Program-made: the position numbers and the translations under genes
Notes under the pieces: generated by a model
Databases searched by the model: none
Told to the model about the DNA's origin: nothing
Seen by the model: only the letters and a program-made list of their open reading frames with translations
Shown: in pieces, positions 6,714-14,804 of the stretch
Position numbering within the stretch: position 1 is the first letter of the stretch
How the letters are laid out: every line of letters begins with the position of its first letter
Source of the DNA: Desulfobulbaceae bacterium
Lineage (GTDB): Bacteria; Desulfobacterota; Desulfobulbia; Desulfobulbales; Desulfurivibrionaceae
NCBI GenBank assembly: GCA_003557565.1
Contig: PWOG01000097.1
Span: forward strand, 1 to 14,955
Reading direction: 5' to 3'
DNA: 14,955 bases

Positions 6714-8192
6714 TCAGGATGTCGCCGGAGGAGTTTGCCCAAGTCGGTCAAGGAGGCGCTGGTGAATGTTGTCAAAACCGCCGTTGGACAGAATTGCCAC
6801 CACGTCTCCGGGCCGGACGCTGACCATAAGATCCTCGATGATATCCTGGACATCGACAAAAACCCGGGCGTCACCGCCGGAGGCCACCAGGTCGGCGGCC
6901 AGGCGGGCCACCGAGAAACGCTGGTCGGCGGCGATGGCCTCCAGACCCTCGGGTTCACGGATCAGCACCCGGTCGGCGAATTTGAACACCGGCACGTAGG
7001 CCTCCTGAAACACCCGCCGGCGACTGGAGTTGGTGCGGGGCTCAAAAACCGCCACCAGGCGCCGGTCGGGATAAGCCGCCCGCAAAGCGGCCAGGGTTTC
7101 CCGCACCGCCGTGGGATGATGGGCAAAATCATCGATCACCGTCACTCCGGCCACCACCCCGCGCACCTCCTGGCGTCGCCGCACTCCGGCAAAGGCGGCC
7201 AGGCCGGCGGCTATTGTCGCCGGCGGCACCGCGAGATAATCGAGCACGGCAATCACCGCCAGAGCATTGAGGGCGTTATGCCGCCCCGGCATCCGGCTGG
7301 CAAACTTCCCGTAATACTTGCCGCCCCGCTCCACGACGAAACCGGTGCCCCCGGGGCTGACCGCCAGATCCCGGAGCCGCCAGCAAGCCTCCTCACCCTG
7401 TCCGTAACCCAGGACCGGACAGGGGGCGGCGGCCACCAGCTCCCGGACCACGGGGTCGTCGGTACAGGCCACCAGACGGCCGGTGGCGGGCATCATGGCC
7501 ACCAGCCGGGCAAAGGCCTCCTTGACCGCGTCCAGATCGGCATAAATATCGGCATGATCAAACTCAACCCCGGTGAGGATGCAGATTTCCGGGCAATAGT
7601 GGAGAAACTTGGGACCCTTGTCAAAAAAAGCGGTATCGTACTCATCGCCTTCGCTGACAAAAAAAGGCGCGCTCCCGGCCCGGGAACTGCGCCCGAAGGC
7701 ATGCACAACGCCGCCGATCATGAAGCCGGGGTCCAGCCCGGCATGATCCAGCATGGTGGCCAGCAAGGAGGCGGTGGTGGTCTTGCCGTGAGTTCCGGCC
7801 ACCACCAGGGAACGGCGGGAGCCCAGGAAATAATGGCGAAGCGCTTGGGGAAAGGAAAGATAGGGCAGACCTCGCTCGGCCAGCCCCCTGACCTCGGGGT
7901 TGTCGGCCCGGATCACGTTGCCGACAATTACCAGATCGGGACCGGACTCAAGGTTCTGGGGGTCATAGCCCTCCATCACCGGAATTCCCAGGCCGGCCAG
8001 GTAATCGCTCATGGGGGGGTAAACCCGCTGGTCGGAACCGCTGACCTTGAATCCATGCTCCTGAAGCATTCCGGCCAGAGCCGCCATACCGGTACCGCCG
8101 ATTCCCATCAGATGGACACGTTTAACGTCGGCCGGAGGGCGATTAAGGTCCGGGTCCAGGGGGCCGGATAACGGAGAGGACATCGAGGACAT
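6714..8192 (-). CDS. mpl: UDP-N-acetylmuramate:L-alanyl-gamma-D-glutamyl-meso-diaminopimelate ligase
   Basis: Cytoplasmic Mur-family ATP ligase that joins recycled murein tripeptide to UDP-MurNAc. Numbering from the ATG at 8192 (492 residues): N-terminal Rossmann motif HLMGIGGTGMAALAGML (27-43), SGSD (51-54), ATP loop AGTHGKTTTASLL (132-144), EGDEYDTAFFDKGPKF (181-196), EFDHADIY (210-217), MPGRHNALNALA (301-312), and RRRQEVRG followed by DDFAHHPTAV (354-363). The EGDEYDTAFFDK stretch is the Mpl form and separates it from MurC. The frame also has a TTG at 8201 and an ATG at 8183. TTG 8201 has GAGG four bases upstream but ATG is commoner, so the start is uncertain by a few codons. It begins 15 bp after a small gene and is probably cotranscribed with it. 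Confidence 0.93.
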   Translation of the reverse strand: MSSMSSPLSGPLDPDLNRPPADVKRVHLMGIGGTGMAALAGMLQEHGFKVSGSDQRVYPPMSDYLAGLGIPVMEGYDPQNLESGPDLVIVGNVIRADNPEVRGLAERGLPYLSFPQALRHYFLGSRRSLVVAGTHGKTTTASLLATMLDHAGLDPGFMIGGVVHAFGRSSRAGSAPFFVSEGDEYDTAFFDKGPKFLHYCPEICILTGVEFDHADIYADLDAVKEAFARLVAMMPATGRLVACTDDPVVRELVAAAPCPVLGYGQGEEACWRLRDLAVSPGGTGFVVERGGKYYGKFASRMPGRHNALNALAVIAVLDYLAVPPATIAAGLAAFAGVRRRQEVRGVVAGVTVIDDFAHHPTAVRETLAALRAAYPDRRLVAVFEPRTNSSRRRVFQEAYVPVFKFADRVLIREPEGLEAIAADQRFSVARLAADLVASGGDARVFVDVQDIIEDLMVSVRPGDVVAILSNGGFDNIHQRLLDRLGQTPPATS

Positions 8193-8207
8193 ACCGGGCA
8201 AGAGGCC

Positions 8208-8420
8208 TCAGGAGCGCACGGTATCGCGCACCGTGCCATAAACGTCACGAAAGGTTTCGTTGAAGTTGGCAGGTGAAAGTCTGCCAACCTCAATGAATTT
8301 GACCACGATCTCTTTGGACACCTTGAGCACGGTCTCGTCGCTCACCGGGCGGCCGGATACGGAGCTTGCGGATGAGCCGGGCCGGCCGGCGGCTTCACTG
8401 GTATTGGTATTGGCGCTCAT
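8208..8420 (-). CDS. Small conserved-looking protein upstream of mpl, function unknown
   Basis: A frame of 70 residues if the ATG at 8420 is used. The first 27 residues are Ser/Ala/Gly-rich and probably disordered. The rest (DETVLKVSKEIVVKFIEVGRL, written here only to its 21st-minus-one part as DETVLKVSKEIVVKFIEVGR, then SPANFNETFRDVYGTVRDTV) looks like two or three amphipathic helices with a hydrophobic repeat. I recall similar short proteins in delta-proteobacteria but no assigned function. An upstream ATG at 8495 would add 25 residues of unconvincing sequence; no clear ribosome site precedes either start, and a GTG within the frame could begin the helical core. The stop is 15 bp before mpl, suggesting a shared transcript. 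Confidence 0.65.
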   Translation of the reverse strand: MSANTNTSEAAGRPGSSASSVSGRPVSDETVLKVSKEIVVKFIEVGRLSPANFNETFRDVYGTVRDTVRS

Positions 8421-8575
8421 AGCGTAATTTATAACCCATTCACAAGGGGTTGCCCCGTAAGCGATCCCGGGCTGCCGCAGGCCTCGACCAAACATCGGGT
8501 TTAAGTTAAGGCCAGATCAAGAAACCAAGGTTACTGGGAGTGAATCGCCAAGGGGAAGGAGTTGCAAACACTTAC

Positions 8576-8634
8576 AAAAAAAGAAAGCCTCTGCCGTCGA
8601 GAAGAAGGCCAATTCAACAGACAGCGGCAGAGGC
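8576..8634 (-). terminator. Rho-independent terminator of tRNA-Ala
   Basis: On the minus strand GCCTCTGCCG (8634-8625) pairs perfectly with CGGCAGAGGC (8596-8587) and is followed by TTTCTTTTTTT (8586-8576). The loop is long, 28 bases, but the 10-bp GC-rich stem and the T-run are convincing. It lies about 75 bp after the tRNA 3' end. Confidence 0.8.
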
Positions 8635-8707
8635 TCCTGGACTCGAGAAAAACCGGCCAGGCCCTCCTCGACGGAACCAGCATGTAACCAGCGATAAAAC
8701 AAAGAAG

Positions 8708-8783
<76 letters not shown>

Positions 8784-8865
8784 ACATAAAAAACAGAGTA
8801 AATCGATCAGCACCCAGCGCGGGTCGGCCGGCAAGGCCAAGGCAACTGTGATGTGAAACAGCACC

Positions 8866-8895
8866 CGTTTACCATGAGCCGGCAAACTCTGTCAA
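8866..8895 (-). promoter_or_regulatory. Promoter of tRNA-Ala
   Basis: On the minus strand a consensus -35 TTGACA (8895-8890), an 18-bp spacer, and a weak -10 TAAACG (8871-8866), followed by the GC-rich stretch GGTGCTG. A strong -35 and GC-rich discriminator are usual for stable-RNA promoters. The transcript would have a leader of about 75 nt to be removed by processing. Confidence 0.45.
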
Positions 8896-8945
8896 GCCTT
8901 TTCCCGGACCCCATGCCCCGGCCACCGCCGGCAACCCGCCGGCAG

Positions 8946-8973
8946 CCGGTGTAATTATCCCGGTGTAATTATC
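8946..8973 (+). repeat. Perfect 14-bp tandem duplication upstream of mreB
   Basis: CCGGTGTAATTATC occurs twice head to tail (8946-8959 and 8960-8973), with a partial third version CCGGATTAATT at 8983-8993. It lies just upstream of the candidate mreB -35 box and could be a paired operator, or simply a local duplication. Confidence 0.6.
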
Positions 8974-8994
8974 ATGGTCACGCCGGATTAATTG

Positions 8995-9023
8995 TTGCCA
9001 GGTCGGCAAGACTTTGCTAATGT
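8995..9023 (+). promoter_or_regulatory. Candidate promoter of the mreBCD-mrdA-rodA operon
   Basis: TTGCCA (8995-9000), a 17-bp spacer, and TAATGT (9018-9023). The -35 is good and the spacing ideal, but the -10 is weak. It would give a leader of about 85 nt before mreB. Confidence 0.4.
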
Positions 9024-9116
9024 CATTGCGTTAAACTTTGCTCGCGATTCCGCTACTTCACCGGCGGCCCCCCGGACAATTTATCTTTTCTTACAAATAT
9101 TCCATGAGGATCACCA

Positions 9117-10148
9117 ATGTTCCTTGACTCCGTTTTCGGTTTTCTTTCCAACGACCTCGCAATCGACCTGGGGACCGCCAACACCCTGGTATTCGTCAAA
9201 GGCAAAGGTATCGTCCTGCGCGAACCTTCGGTGGTGGCGGTTCGCCGGGATGCCCGCTCCAGTAAAGTTTTAGCGGTGGGCAAAGAGGCCAAAATGATGC
9301 TGGGCCGGACCCCCGGCAACATCAGCGCCATTCGGCCCATCAAGGACGGGGTCATCGCCGATTTTGAAGTAACCGAGGCGATGCTGCGCTACTTCATCAA
9401 CAAAGTCCATAACCGTCGCACCCTGGTCCATCCCCGGATCATCATCAGCGTGCCCTCCGGGATCACCCAAGTGGAGAAACGGGCGGTCAAGGAATCGGCG
9501 GAATCCGCCGGCGCCCGCGAAGTATACCTTATCGAGGAACCCATGGCTGCGGCCATCGGAGCCGGCCTGCCCATCACCGAACCCACCGCCAACATGGTGG
9601 TTGATATCGGTGGCGGCACCACCGAGGTGGCGGTCATCTCCCTGGCCGGCGTGGTTTACGCCAGTTCGGTCCGGGTGGCCGGCGACAAGATGGACGAATC
9701 GATCATGCACTACATCAAACGCCGGCATAACCTGGCCATCGGCGAACATACTTCGGAGGTGATCAAAACCACCATCGCCGACGTTATGCCCGAAGAACCC
9801 TATGAAAGCATGGAAATCAAGGGCCGGGACCTGGTGTCCGGGGTACCCAAAACTCTGGTTATCACCTCCGAGGAGATCCGGCAGGCTCTCACCGAACAGG
9901 TGGACGCCATCATTGAAGCGGTGAAGATGGCCCTGGAGCTGACCCCGCCGGAACTGGCCGCCGACATTGTCGACCAGGGGGTGGTTCTTACCGGCGGCGG
10001 CGCCCTGTTGCGTAATCTGGACAAACGGTTGCGCGAAGAATCCGGAGTACCGGTAATCATCGCCGAAGATCCGCTTTCTTCCGTGGTCATGGGCTCCGGC
10101 AAGGCCCTTGAGAATATTGATGTACTCAAAGACGTCCTGACCAGTTGA
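9117..10148 (+). CDS. mreB: Rod shape-determining actin homologue MreB
   Basis: Bacterial actin that forms short membrane-bound filaments and directs lateral wall synthesis. It has 343 residues, close to the family norm of about 345. The nucleotide-binding motifs are present: phosphate-1 loop IDLGTANTLVFVKGKG (16-31), the connect-type EEPMAAAIGAG (140-150), phosphate-2 loop VDIGGGTTEVAVISL (162-176), and the C-terminal GGGALLRNLDKRL and GSGKALENIDVL. The N-terminal MFLDSVFGFLSNDL could serve as the amphipathic membrane anchor known for Gram-negative MreB. The ATG has GAGGA six bases upstream. First gene of a five-gene operon for the elongation machinery. Confidence 0.98.
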   Translation: MFLDSVFGFLSNDLAIDLGTANTLVFVKGKGIVLREPSVVAVRRDARSSKVLAVGKEAKMMLGRTPGNISAIRPIKDGVIADFEVTEAMLRYFINKVHNRRTLVHPRIIISVPSGITQVEKRAVKESAESAGAREVYLIEEPMAAAIGAGLPITEPTANMVVDIGGGTTEVAVISLAGVVYASSVRVAGDKMDESIMHYIKRRHNLAIGEHTSEVIKTTIADVMPEEPYESMEIKGRDLVSGVPKTLVITSEEIRQALTEQVDAIIEAVKMALELTPPELAADIVDQGVVLTGGGALLRNLDKRLREESGVPVIIAEDPLSSVVMGSGKALENIDVLKDVLTS

Positions 10149-10191
10149 GTCCGGATTGATGTCCACCCCGGCGCACGGGTAAACGCACCCT

Positions 10192-11025
10192 ATGAAAAAA
10201 CGAGGTAATCGCGCCCGTCAGACCAGTAAGCTGCTGCTTTTTGGTGTTGCCGCCGCCCTGTTTTTCGTTATGGTCTTATCTTCACTGGGCCGCAGTGAAT
10301 TCAATGTCGCCCATAAAATCGGCCTGGAAGTGATCGGTGCGGCTCAGGCGGTCAGCACCGGGATCAGCGGCTATATCGGCGGCGTCTGGTCAAACTACCG
10401 GGAGCTGATCAACGTCCGGGAAGAAAACCGGCGCCTCCGCGAGGAGCTGCGCCAGCACAAAGCCGCCACCACTCAGTACCGGGAGGCGGTGGCCACCAAC
10501 GTTCGCTTGAAAAAGCTCCTGGATCTGCGGGAAGACTTTCCAGATCCCACTCTTGCCGCCCGGGTCATCGGCCGGGACTCTTCTCTGTGGTTTCAAACCA
10601 TTACCATCGACCAGGGCAGCAGCGCCGGCGTTGAGAGGGGCATGCCGGTGGTGACAGTGGAAGGTATCGTCGGCCAGGTGATCAACACCTCCCCCAATTA
10701 CGCCAAGGTGCTGCTGGCCAACGACCCCAACAGCGCCATTGACGCCATTGTGCAGAAAAACCGGAGTCAGGGTATAATCAAGGGCGATGGCAGCGAATTT
10801 GTACTTCACTACGTCCTGCGCACCGTCAACGTGGAAAAGGGCGACCATATCATCACCTCCGGTCTTGACGGGATTTTTCCCAAGGGCCTGCCGGTGGGCC
10901 AGGTCTCGGAAGTGGTCCGGGCCCGCCGGGGGATGTTTCAGACCATCCATGTTAAACCGGCCGCCGATTTCTCCCGGCTGGAACACCTGGTCATAATCAT
11001 GAACAAATCATCGCTGGCGGAATAA
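10192..11025 (+). CDS. mreC: Rod shape-determining protein MreC
   Basis: Bitopic inner-membrane protein of the elongasome that activates PBP2 from the periplasm. The 277 residues show the expected order: a basic cytoplasmic N-terminus (1-13), one membrane helix (about 14-32), a coiled coil rich in Glu/Arg/Leu (about 68-113, ENRRLREELRQHK), then the double beta-barrel domain starting near LAARVIGRDSSLWFQTITI with the conserved GMPVVTVEGIVGQV. The start lies 43 bp after mreB and has no clear ribosome site, but MKKRGNRARQ is a natural MreC beginning. It is followed by mreD after 8 bp. Confidence 0.95.
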   Translation: MKKRGNRARQTSKLLLFGVAAALFFVMVLSSLGRSEFNVAHKIGLEVIGAAQAVSTGISGYIGGVWSNYRELINVREENRRLREELRQHKAATTQYREAVATNVRLKKLLDLREDFPDPTLAARVIGRDSSLWFQTITIDQGSSAGVERGMPVVTVEGIVGQVINTSPNYAKVLLANDPNSAIDAIVQKNRSQGIIKGDGSEFVLHYVLRTVNVEKGDHIITSGLDGIFPKGLPVGQVSEVVRARRGMFQTIHVKPAADFSRLEHLVIIMNKSSLAE

Positions 11026-11033
11026 ATTAATTC

Positions 11034-11570
11034 ATGAGCCCCGTTTTTTTCGGCCTTGGCATCCTGCTGCTGGTTATGCAGACCACCGTATTCCATCTGC
11101 TGCCTTCCTGGCTGGGGCGCCCGGACCTGCTCTTTTTACTGGTGATTTTCATCGTACTGTACTTCGAGACCGGTCCCGGCCTGATCCTGACTCTGCTGCT
11201 TGGCATGCTGGTGGATATTTTTTCCGGCATCCACCTGGGAGTTCACGCCCTGGCCTATTTCCTGCTCTTTGTGATTATCCGCATCATGGCCCGCAACCTT
11301 GCGATTCATGACAGTGTCCACCAGGTTCCCCTGGTGGTCATCAGCTTCCTGGCCACCACCAGTTTTATCCATCTGCTGGTTTCGCTACTGGCTCCGGAAA
11401 ACCCGGTTCTCTGGGACTGGCCCTTACTGCTGCAAAATGTTATTATACTGGGAATCATTTGCCTGCCTTTTTTTCACCTGTGCCGACGCCTGATGAACAG
11501 GCTGCAACAACGACCGCGGATTTTATTATCTTCCCTCCGGCCCCGGCCCCGCAATCGTTTCAGAGTCTGA
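11034..11570 (+). CDS. mreD: Rod shape-determining protein MreD
   Basis: Integral membrane partner of MreC. The 178 residues contain five or six hydrophobic helices and the family stretch GMLVDIFSGIHLGVHALAYFL (about 62-82, within which the DIFSG element is typical). The C-terminal 25 residues are strongly basic (RPRILLSSLRPRPRNRF), expected on the cytoplasmic side. Sequence is poorly conserved in this family; position between mreC and mrdA strengthens the call. The upstream ribosome site is weak, so it may rely on coupling to mreC, which ends 8 bp before it. Confidence 0.92.
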   Translation: MSPVFFGLGILLLVMQTTVFHLLPSWLGRPDLLFLLVIFIVLYFETGPGLILTLLLGMLVDIFSGIHLGVHALAYFLLFVIIRIMARNLAIHDSVHQVPLVVISFLATTSFIHLLVSLLAPENPVLWDWPLLLQNVIILGIICLPFFHLCRRLMNRLQQRPRILLSSLRPRPRNRFRV

Positions 11571-11580
11571 CCGAATAATC

Positions 11581-13473
11581 ATGTTAAGACCCCTGGGCAA
11601 CATTAACAAGATGGATCCGGCTGAGCTGACCATGCTCAAGAAACGGATCGATGCCGCCACCGCCATCATGCTTCTGATAGTGGGGATCCTGGTGCTCCGT
11701 CTCTGGCATCTGCAGATTCAACAGGGCAGCGAATACCAGCAGCGCTCCGAGAGCAACCGGATCAGGGTCCAACAACTGGCCGCCCCCCGGGGAAACCTGC
11801 TGGATCGCCACGGAGAGACCCTGGTCACCAATCGGCCCCGCTTCAATGTAATCTGGATCCGCGACGACACTCCCCATGCCAGTGAAGTAGTCCGTCAACT
11901 GGCCTCCATTCTTGACCTGGATACCACCCAGATCCTCGACCGAATCCGGGCCGGGGCCAACCAGCCGCGCTATATTCCCACCCGCATAAAGGAGGATATC
12001 GATTGGCCGACCCTGGTCACCATTGAGAACAACAGCTTCAACCTGCCCGGGGTCCAGATCGAAGTTCACCCTCAACGGGATTACCGTTACCATAATATGG
12101 CCTCCCACATGGTGGGCTATCTCGGCGAAATCAGCCGCCAGGAACTGGAGCAGCACCGGGGCGGGGATTATCGCCAGGGTGATTATATCGGCAAGATGGG
12201 CCTGGAAAAATTGTTTGATACCTACCTGCGGGGCGAAAAGGGGCGCAAGTATGTGGAGGTGGATGTCCGCGGTTTTGCCCAGAAGCAACTTCAGATTCAA
12301 GAGCCGCTGCCCGGCAACGACCTCCAGTTGACCCTGGACCTGCAGATGCAAAGGGCTGCGGAAGCGGGCCTGAAGGACCGGGCCGGGGCGGTGGTGGCCA
12401 TGGAAGTCAATACCGGCCGGTTGCTGACCCTGGCCAGCGCCCCCACACTACCCCTGGATGCCTTTTCCGGCGGCATTTCCCGCACGGTCTGGCAGGGGCT
12501 GCTGGCCGACCGGCGAGCACCGCTGGTCAATAAGCCGATACAAAGCCAGTACCCCCCGGCCTCGACGTACAAGATAGTTACCGCCATGGCCGCCCTGGAG
12601 GAAGATATCATAACCGCCGACTCCACCTTTTATTGCGGCGGCAGCACGGTATTCCAAGGACATCGTTATCATTGCTGGAAAAGAGAGGGCCATGGCCATG
12701 TCGATCTTGAGCAGGGCATGGCTGAATCATGTGATGTCTATTTCTATCAGCTGGGTCAACGCCTGGGGGTAGACACCCTGGCCCGCTATGCCCGAAAGCT
12801 GGGCCTGGGTCGCAAAACCGGGGTGGTGCTGGAGCATGAAAAGGATGGGCTGGTGCCCACCAGGGAATGGAAAAGGCAGCGCTTTAATGAGCCCTGGCAG
12901 GATGGTGAAACCCTGTCGGTGTCCATCGGCCAGGGCTTCAATCTGGTCACTCCCATCCAGGTGACCCGCATGACGGCGGCGGTGGCCAACGGCGGACGGT
13001 TTTACCGCCCCCTGCTGGTTACCGGCATAATCGACCCAGAAGGCGAAGTCCTGCGCGAATTCCACCCTGAACTGGAAGAAGAAACCCCGGCCCGGGACAG
13101 CACCTGGAAATTGCTCCAAAAAAGCCTGGAAGCTGCGGTTATGAATGTACAAGCCACCGGCCGGTCCGCCCGCATTGAGGATATCACTGTGGCCGGCAAA
13201 ACCGGCACCGCCCAGGTGGTGCGCCTGGCCAGGGTCGAACTTTTTGAAGACGATGAAGATATCCCGTACCATTTCCGGCATCACGCCTGGTTTACGGCTT
13301 ATGCCCCAGCCGAGGACCCGGAGGTGGCGGTCACGGTTCTGGTGGAACATGGCGGCGGCGGCGGGGCGGTGGCCGCTCCCCTGGCCAAAGAAGTGCTGGA
13401 AGCTTATTTTCGCCAACAGAAAACCCCTGTGGTCCTGCTCCCCGAGAGCCTGATCCGCCGGGACGGGAGATAA
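11581..13473 (+). CDS. mrdA: Penicillin-binding protein 2 (elongation-specific DD-transpeptidase)
   Basis: Class B PBP that crosslinks peptidoglycan during rod elongation, working with RodA. The 630 residues match the usual length of about 630. Layout: short cytoplasmic N-terminus, membrane helix (about 24-45), pedestal domain with RGNLLDRHGE (about 74-83) and the GYLGEISRQEL stretch, then the transpeptidase domain. All three active-site motifs are visible: STYK with S328 and K331, SCD (S383-D385), and KTGT (K540-T543). The start ATG at 11581 lies 10 bp after mreD; an in-frame ATG at 11611 is an alternative. The rodA gene follows after 6 bp. Confidence 0.97.
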   Translation: MLRPLGNINKMDPAELTMLKKRIDAATAIMLLIVGILVLRLWHLQIQQGSEYQQRSESNRIRVQQLAAPRGNLLDRHGETLVTNRPRFNVIWIRDDTPHASEVVRQLASILDLDTTQILDRIRAGANQPRYIPTRIKEDIDWPTLVTIENNSFNLPGVQIEVHPQRDYRYHNMASHMVGYLGEISRQELEQHRGGDYRQGDYIGKMGLEKLFDTYLRGEKGRKYVEVDVRGFAQKQLQIQEPLPGNDLQLTLDLQMQRAAEAGLKDRAGAVVAMEVNTGRLLTLASAPTLPLDAFSGGISRTVWQGLLADRRAPLVNKPIQSQYPPASTYKIVTAMAALEEDIITADSTFYCGGSTVFQGHRYHCWKREGHGHVDLEQGMAESCDVYFYQLGQRLGVDTLARYARKLGLGRKTGVVLEHEKDGLVPTREWKRQRFNEPWQDGETLSVSIGQGFNLVTPIQVTRMTAAVANGGRFYRPLLVTGIIDPEGEVLREFHPELEEETPARDSTWKLLQKSLEAAVMNVQATGRSARIEDITVAGKTGTAQVVRLARVELFEDDEDIPYHFRHHAWFTAYAPAEDPEVAVTVLVEHGGGGGAVAAPLAKEVLEAYFRQQKTPVVLLPESLIRRDGR

Positions 13474-13479
13474 AGTAAC

Positions 13480-14592
13480 ATGTTGCGTTTTGATCGCCGC
13501 CTGCTTACAAACTTCGACTGGATAATGCTGGTCGCCGTGATCGTCGTGGCTCTGCTGGGGCTGGTCAACCTTTACAGCGCCACCGCGCTGCAGCAGGGCC
13601 TCGGCACCTCGGTGTTTATCCGGCAGGTCGCGTACCTGCTGGTGGGCTTCACCGTCATCTTCGCCATCATCATGGTGGATTACAAGGTACTCACCAAATG
13701 GAACTATCATCTCTACATCATGACGATTTTGCTGCTGGTGGCGGCCCTGGTTATCGGCACCGACGTGGCCGGCACCCAGCGCTGGATCAACCTGGGATTT
13801 TTCCGACTCCAGCCTTCGGAGCCGGCCAAGCTGATGCTGGTACTCACCCTGGCCAGCTATTACTACCGCAAGGATACCGGGGCCGGCTTCACTTTCAGGG
13901 AACTGCTCGTCCCCCTGGGGCTGACCCTTCTGCCCTTTGCCCTGATCGTCCGACAACCGGATCTCGGCACCGCCATGATGCTGATCTTTATCTTTGTATC
14001 CATGACCCTGTTCGTGAAGCTGAAATGGTCCACCCTGCTGACCATGGCCGGTGTCGGTCTGTCATTTGTTCCCCTGGCGTGGTTTTTCTACCTGAAACCA
14101 TACCAGCGCCAGCGGATCATGACCTTTCTCGACCCGGAGAGTGACCCCCTGGGCACCGGCTACCATATCGCCCAGTCCAAGATTGCCGTGGGCAGCGGCG
14201 CCACCTTCGGCAAAGGCTACATGCAGGGCACCCAGGCCCAGCTGGATTTTCTCCCCGAACGCCATACCGACTTCGCCTTTTCGGTCTGGGCCGAGGAGTG
14301 GGGCTTCATTGGCTCCATTTTCTTTCTGGCCTGCTATTTTTTCATTGTCCTCTGGGGCATGAACATCGCCCTGACCGCCCGGGACAAGTTCGGGGTGCTG
14401 CTGGCTTTCGGCATCGTCTCTTTACTCTTCTGGCAGGCCTTCATCAACCTCGGTATGGTCCTGGGGCTGCTGCCGGTGGTGGGCATGCCCCTGCCCCTGT
14501 TCAGCTACGGCGGCTCCTCCCTGCTCACCACCATGGCCGCCATCGGCATTCTGATGAACATCAGAATGCGCCGCTACATGACCGGCAGCTGA
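13480..14592 (+). CDS. rodA: Rod shape-determining protein RodA (SEDS peptidoglycan glycosyltransferase)
   Basis: Multi-pass membrane glycosyltransferase that polymerises lipid II for lateral wall growth, as a pair with PBP2. The 370 residues show about ten hydrophobic helices. Family marks: AGTQRWINLGFFRLQPSEPAK (about residues 91-111, of which QPSEPAK is most typical), QPDLGTAMM (149-157), LDFLPERHTDFAFSVWAEEWG (255-275 region; D264 in ERHTDF is probably the essential loop aspartate), and GMPLPLFSYGGSS in the C-terminal third. Start ATG with GGGAGA nine bases upstream. Last gene of the operon; downstream there is no clear intrinsic terminator with a T-run, only the repeat hairpin near 14750. 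Confidence 0.97.
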   Translation: MLRFDRRLLTNFDWIMLVAVIVVALLGLVNLYSATALQQGLGTSVFIRQVAYLLVGFTVIFAIIMVDYKVLTKWNYHLYIMTILLLVAALVIGTDVAGTQRWINLGFFRLQPSEPAKLMLVLTLASYYYRKDTGAGFTFRELLVPLGLTLLPFALIVRQPDLGTAMMLIFIFVSMTLFVKLKWSTLLTMAGVGLSFVPLAWFFYLKPYQRQRIMTFLDPESDPLGTGYHIAQSKIAVGSGATFGKGYMQGTQAQLDFLPERHTDFAFSVWAEEWGFIGSIFFLACYFFIVLWGMNIALTARDKFGVLLAFGIVSLLFWQAFINLGMVLGLLPVVGMPLPLFSYGGSSLLTTMAAIGILMNIRMRRYMTGS

Positions 14593-14804
14593 CCAATAGG
14601 ACTCCGCATATTTCCGGAAAAACACCCGGGCAAACCAGTCGAGACCAACCGATCACCAGAGCGCAGATTTCGTAACCGTTCACCAGGGCCAGTAACATGC
14701 TGATTTAACGGACCGTAACCGTTCAACTGATGCAGGCATCGCCATCGGGGCTTGCCGCAAACCGCGGCAAGCCGTAACCACTTACAGGACAAACCCGGTG
14801 ATGG
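14593..14804. other. Noncoding region between rodA and hemH with short repeats
   Basis: 212 bp between convergent genes, no believable gene. It contains CGTAACCGTTCA twice (14671-14682 and 14714-14725), a third partial copy CCGTAACC at 14772-14779, and an inverted relative, GGTGATGGTTAC at 14797-14808, which overlaps the hemH stop codon. This looks like the remains of a repeat element rather than a designed regulatory region. Confidence 0.55.
14740..14772. repeat. Hairpin related to the nuoJ-nuoK palindromic element
   Basis: Positions 14740-14760 match the reverse complement of 1547-1567 at 20 of 21 bases (only difference A for G at 14744). Within it GCTTGCCGC-AAACC-GCGGCAAGC (14750-14772) forms a perfect 9-bp stem with a 5-base loop. 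There is no T-run on either side, but between convergent genes it could still slow or protect both transcripts. Confidence 0.65.

Larger units (their letters stand above)
8784..9116. other. Divergent control region between tRNA-Ala and mreB
   Basis: About 333 bp with no gene. It must hold the start signals of the leftward tRNA and the rightward mre operon. The tRNA promoter, a 14-bp tandem duplication and a candidate mreB promoter are listed separately. A GC-rich inverted repeat, GCCGGC-AACCC-GCCGGC (8927-8943), sits between the two promoters. Confidence 0.6.

Noticed and set aside
6600..8171. Plus-strand open frame of 523 codons opposite mpl
   Set aside because: Fully antisense to mpl, whose motifs are complete; the translated sequence is Gly/His/Gln-rich and resembles no protein.
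6714..8192. MurC instead of Mpl
   Set aside because: The EGDEYDTAFFDK segment and the DDFAHHPTAV context are those of Mpl, and no mur cluster surrounds the gene.
9270..10166. Minus-strand open frame of 298 codons opposite mreB
   Set aside because: Covers mreB in reverse; the product is Gly/His/Asp-rich with no recognisable motif.
12727..13956. Minus-strand open frame of 409 codons opposite mrdA and rodA
   Set aside because: Antisense shadow of two conserved genes whose catalytic motifs are intact; composition is biased and no start signal is seen.
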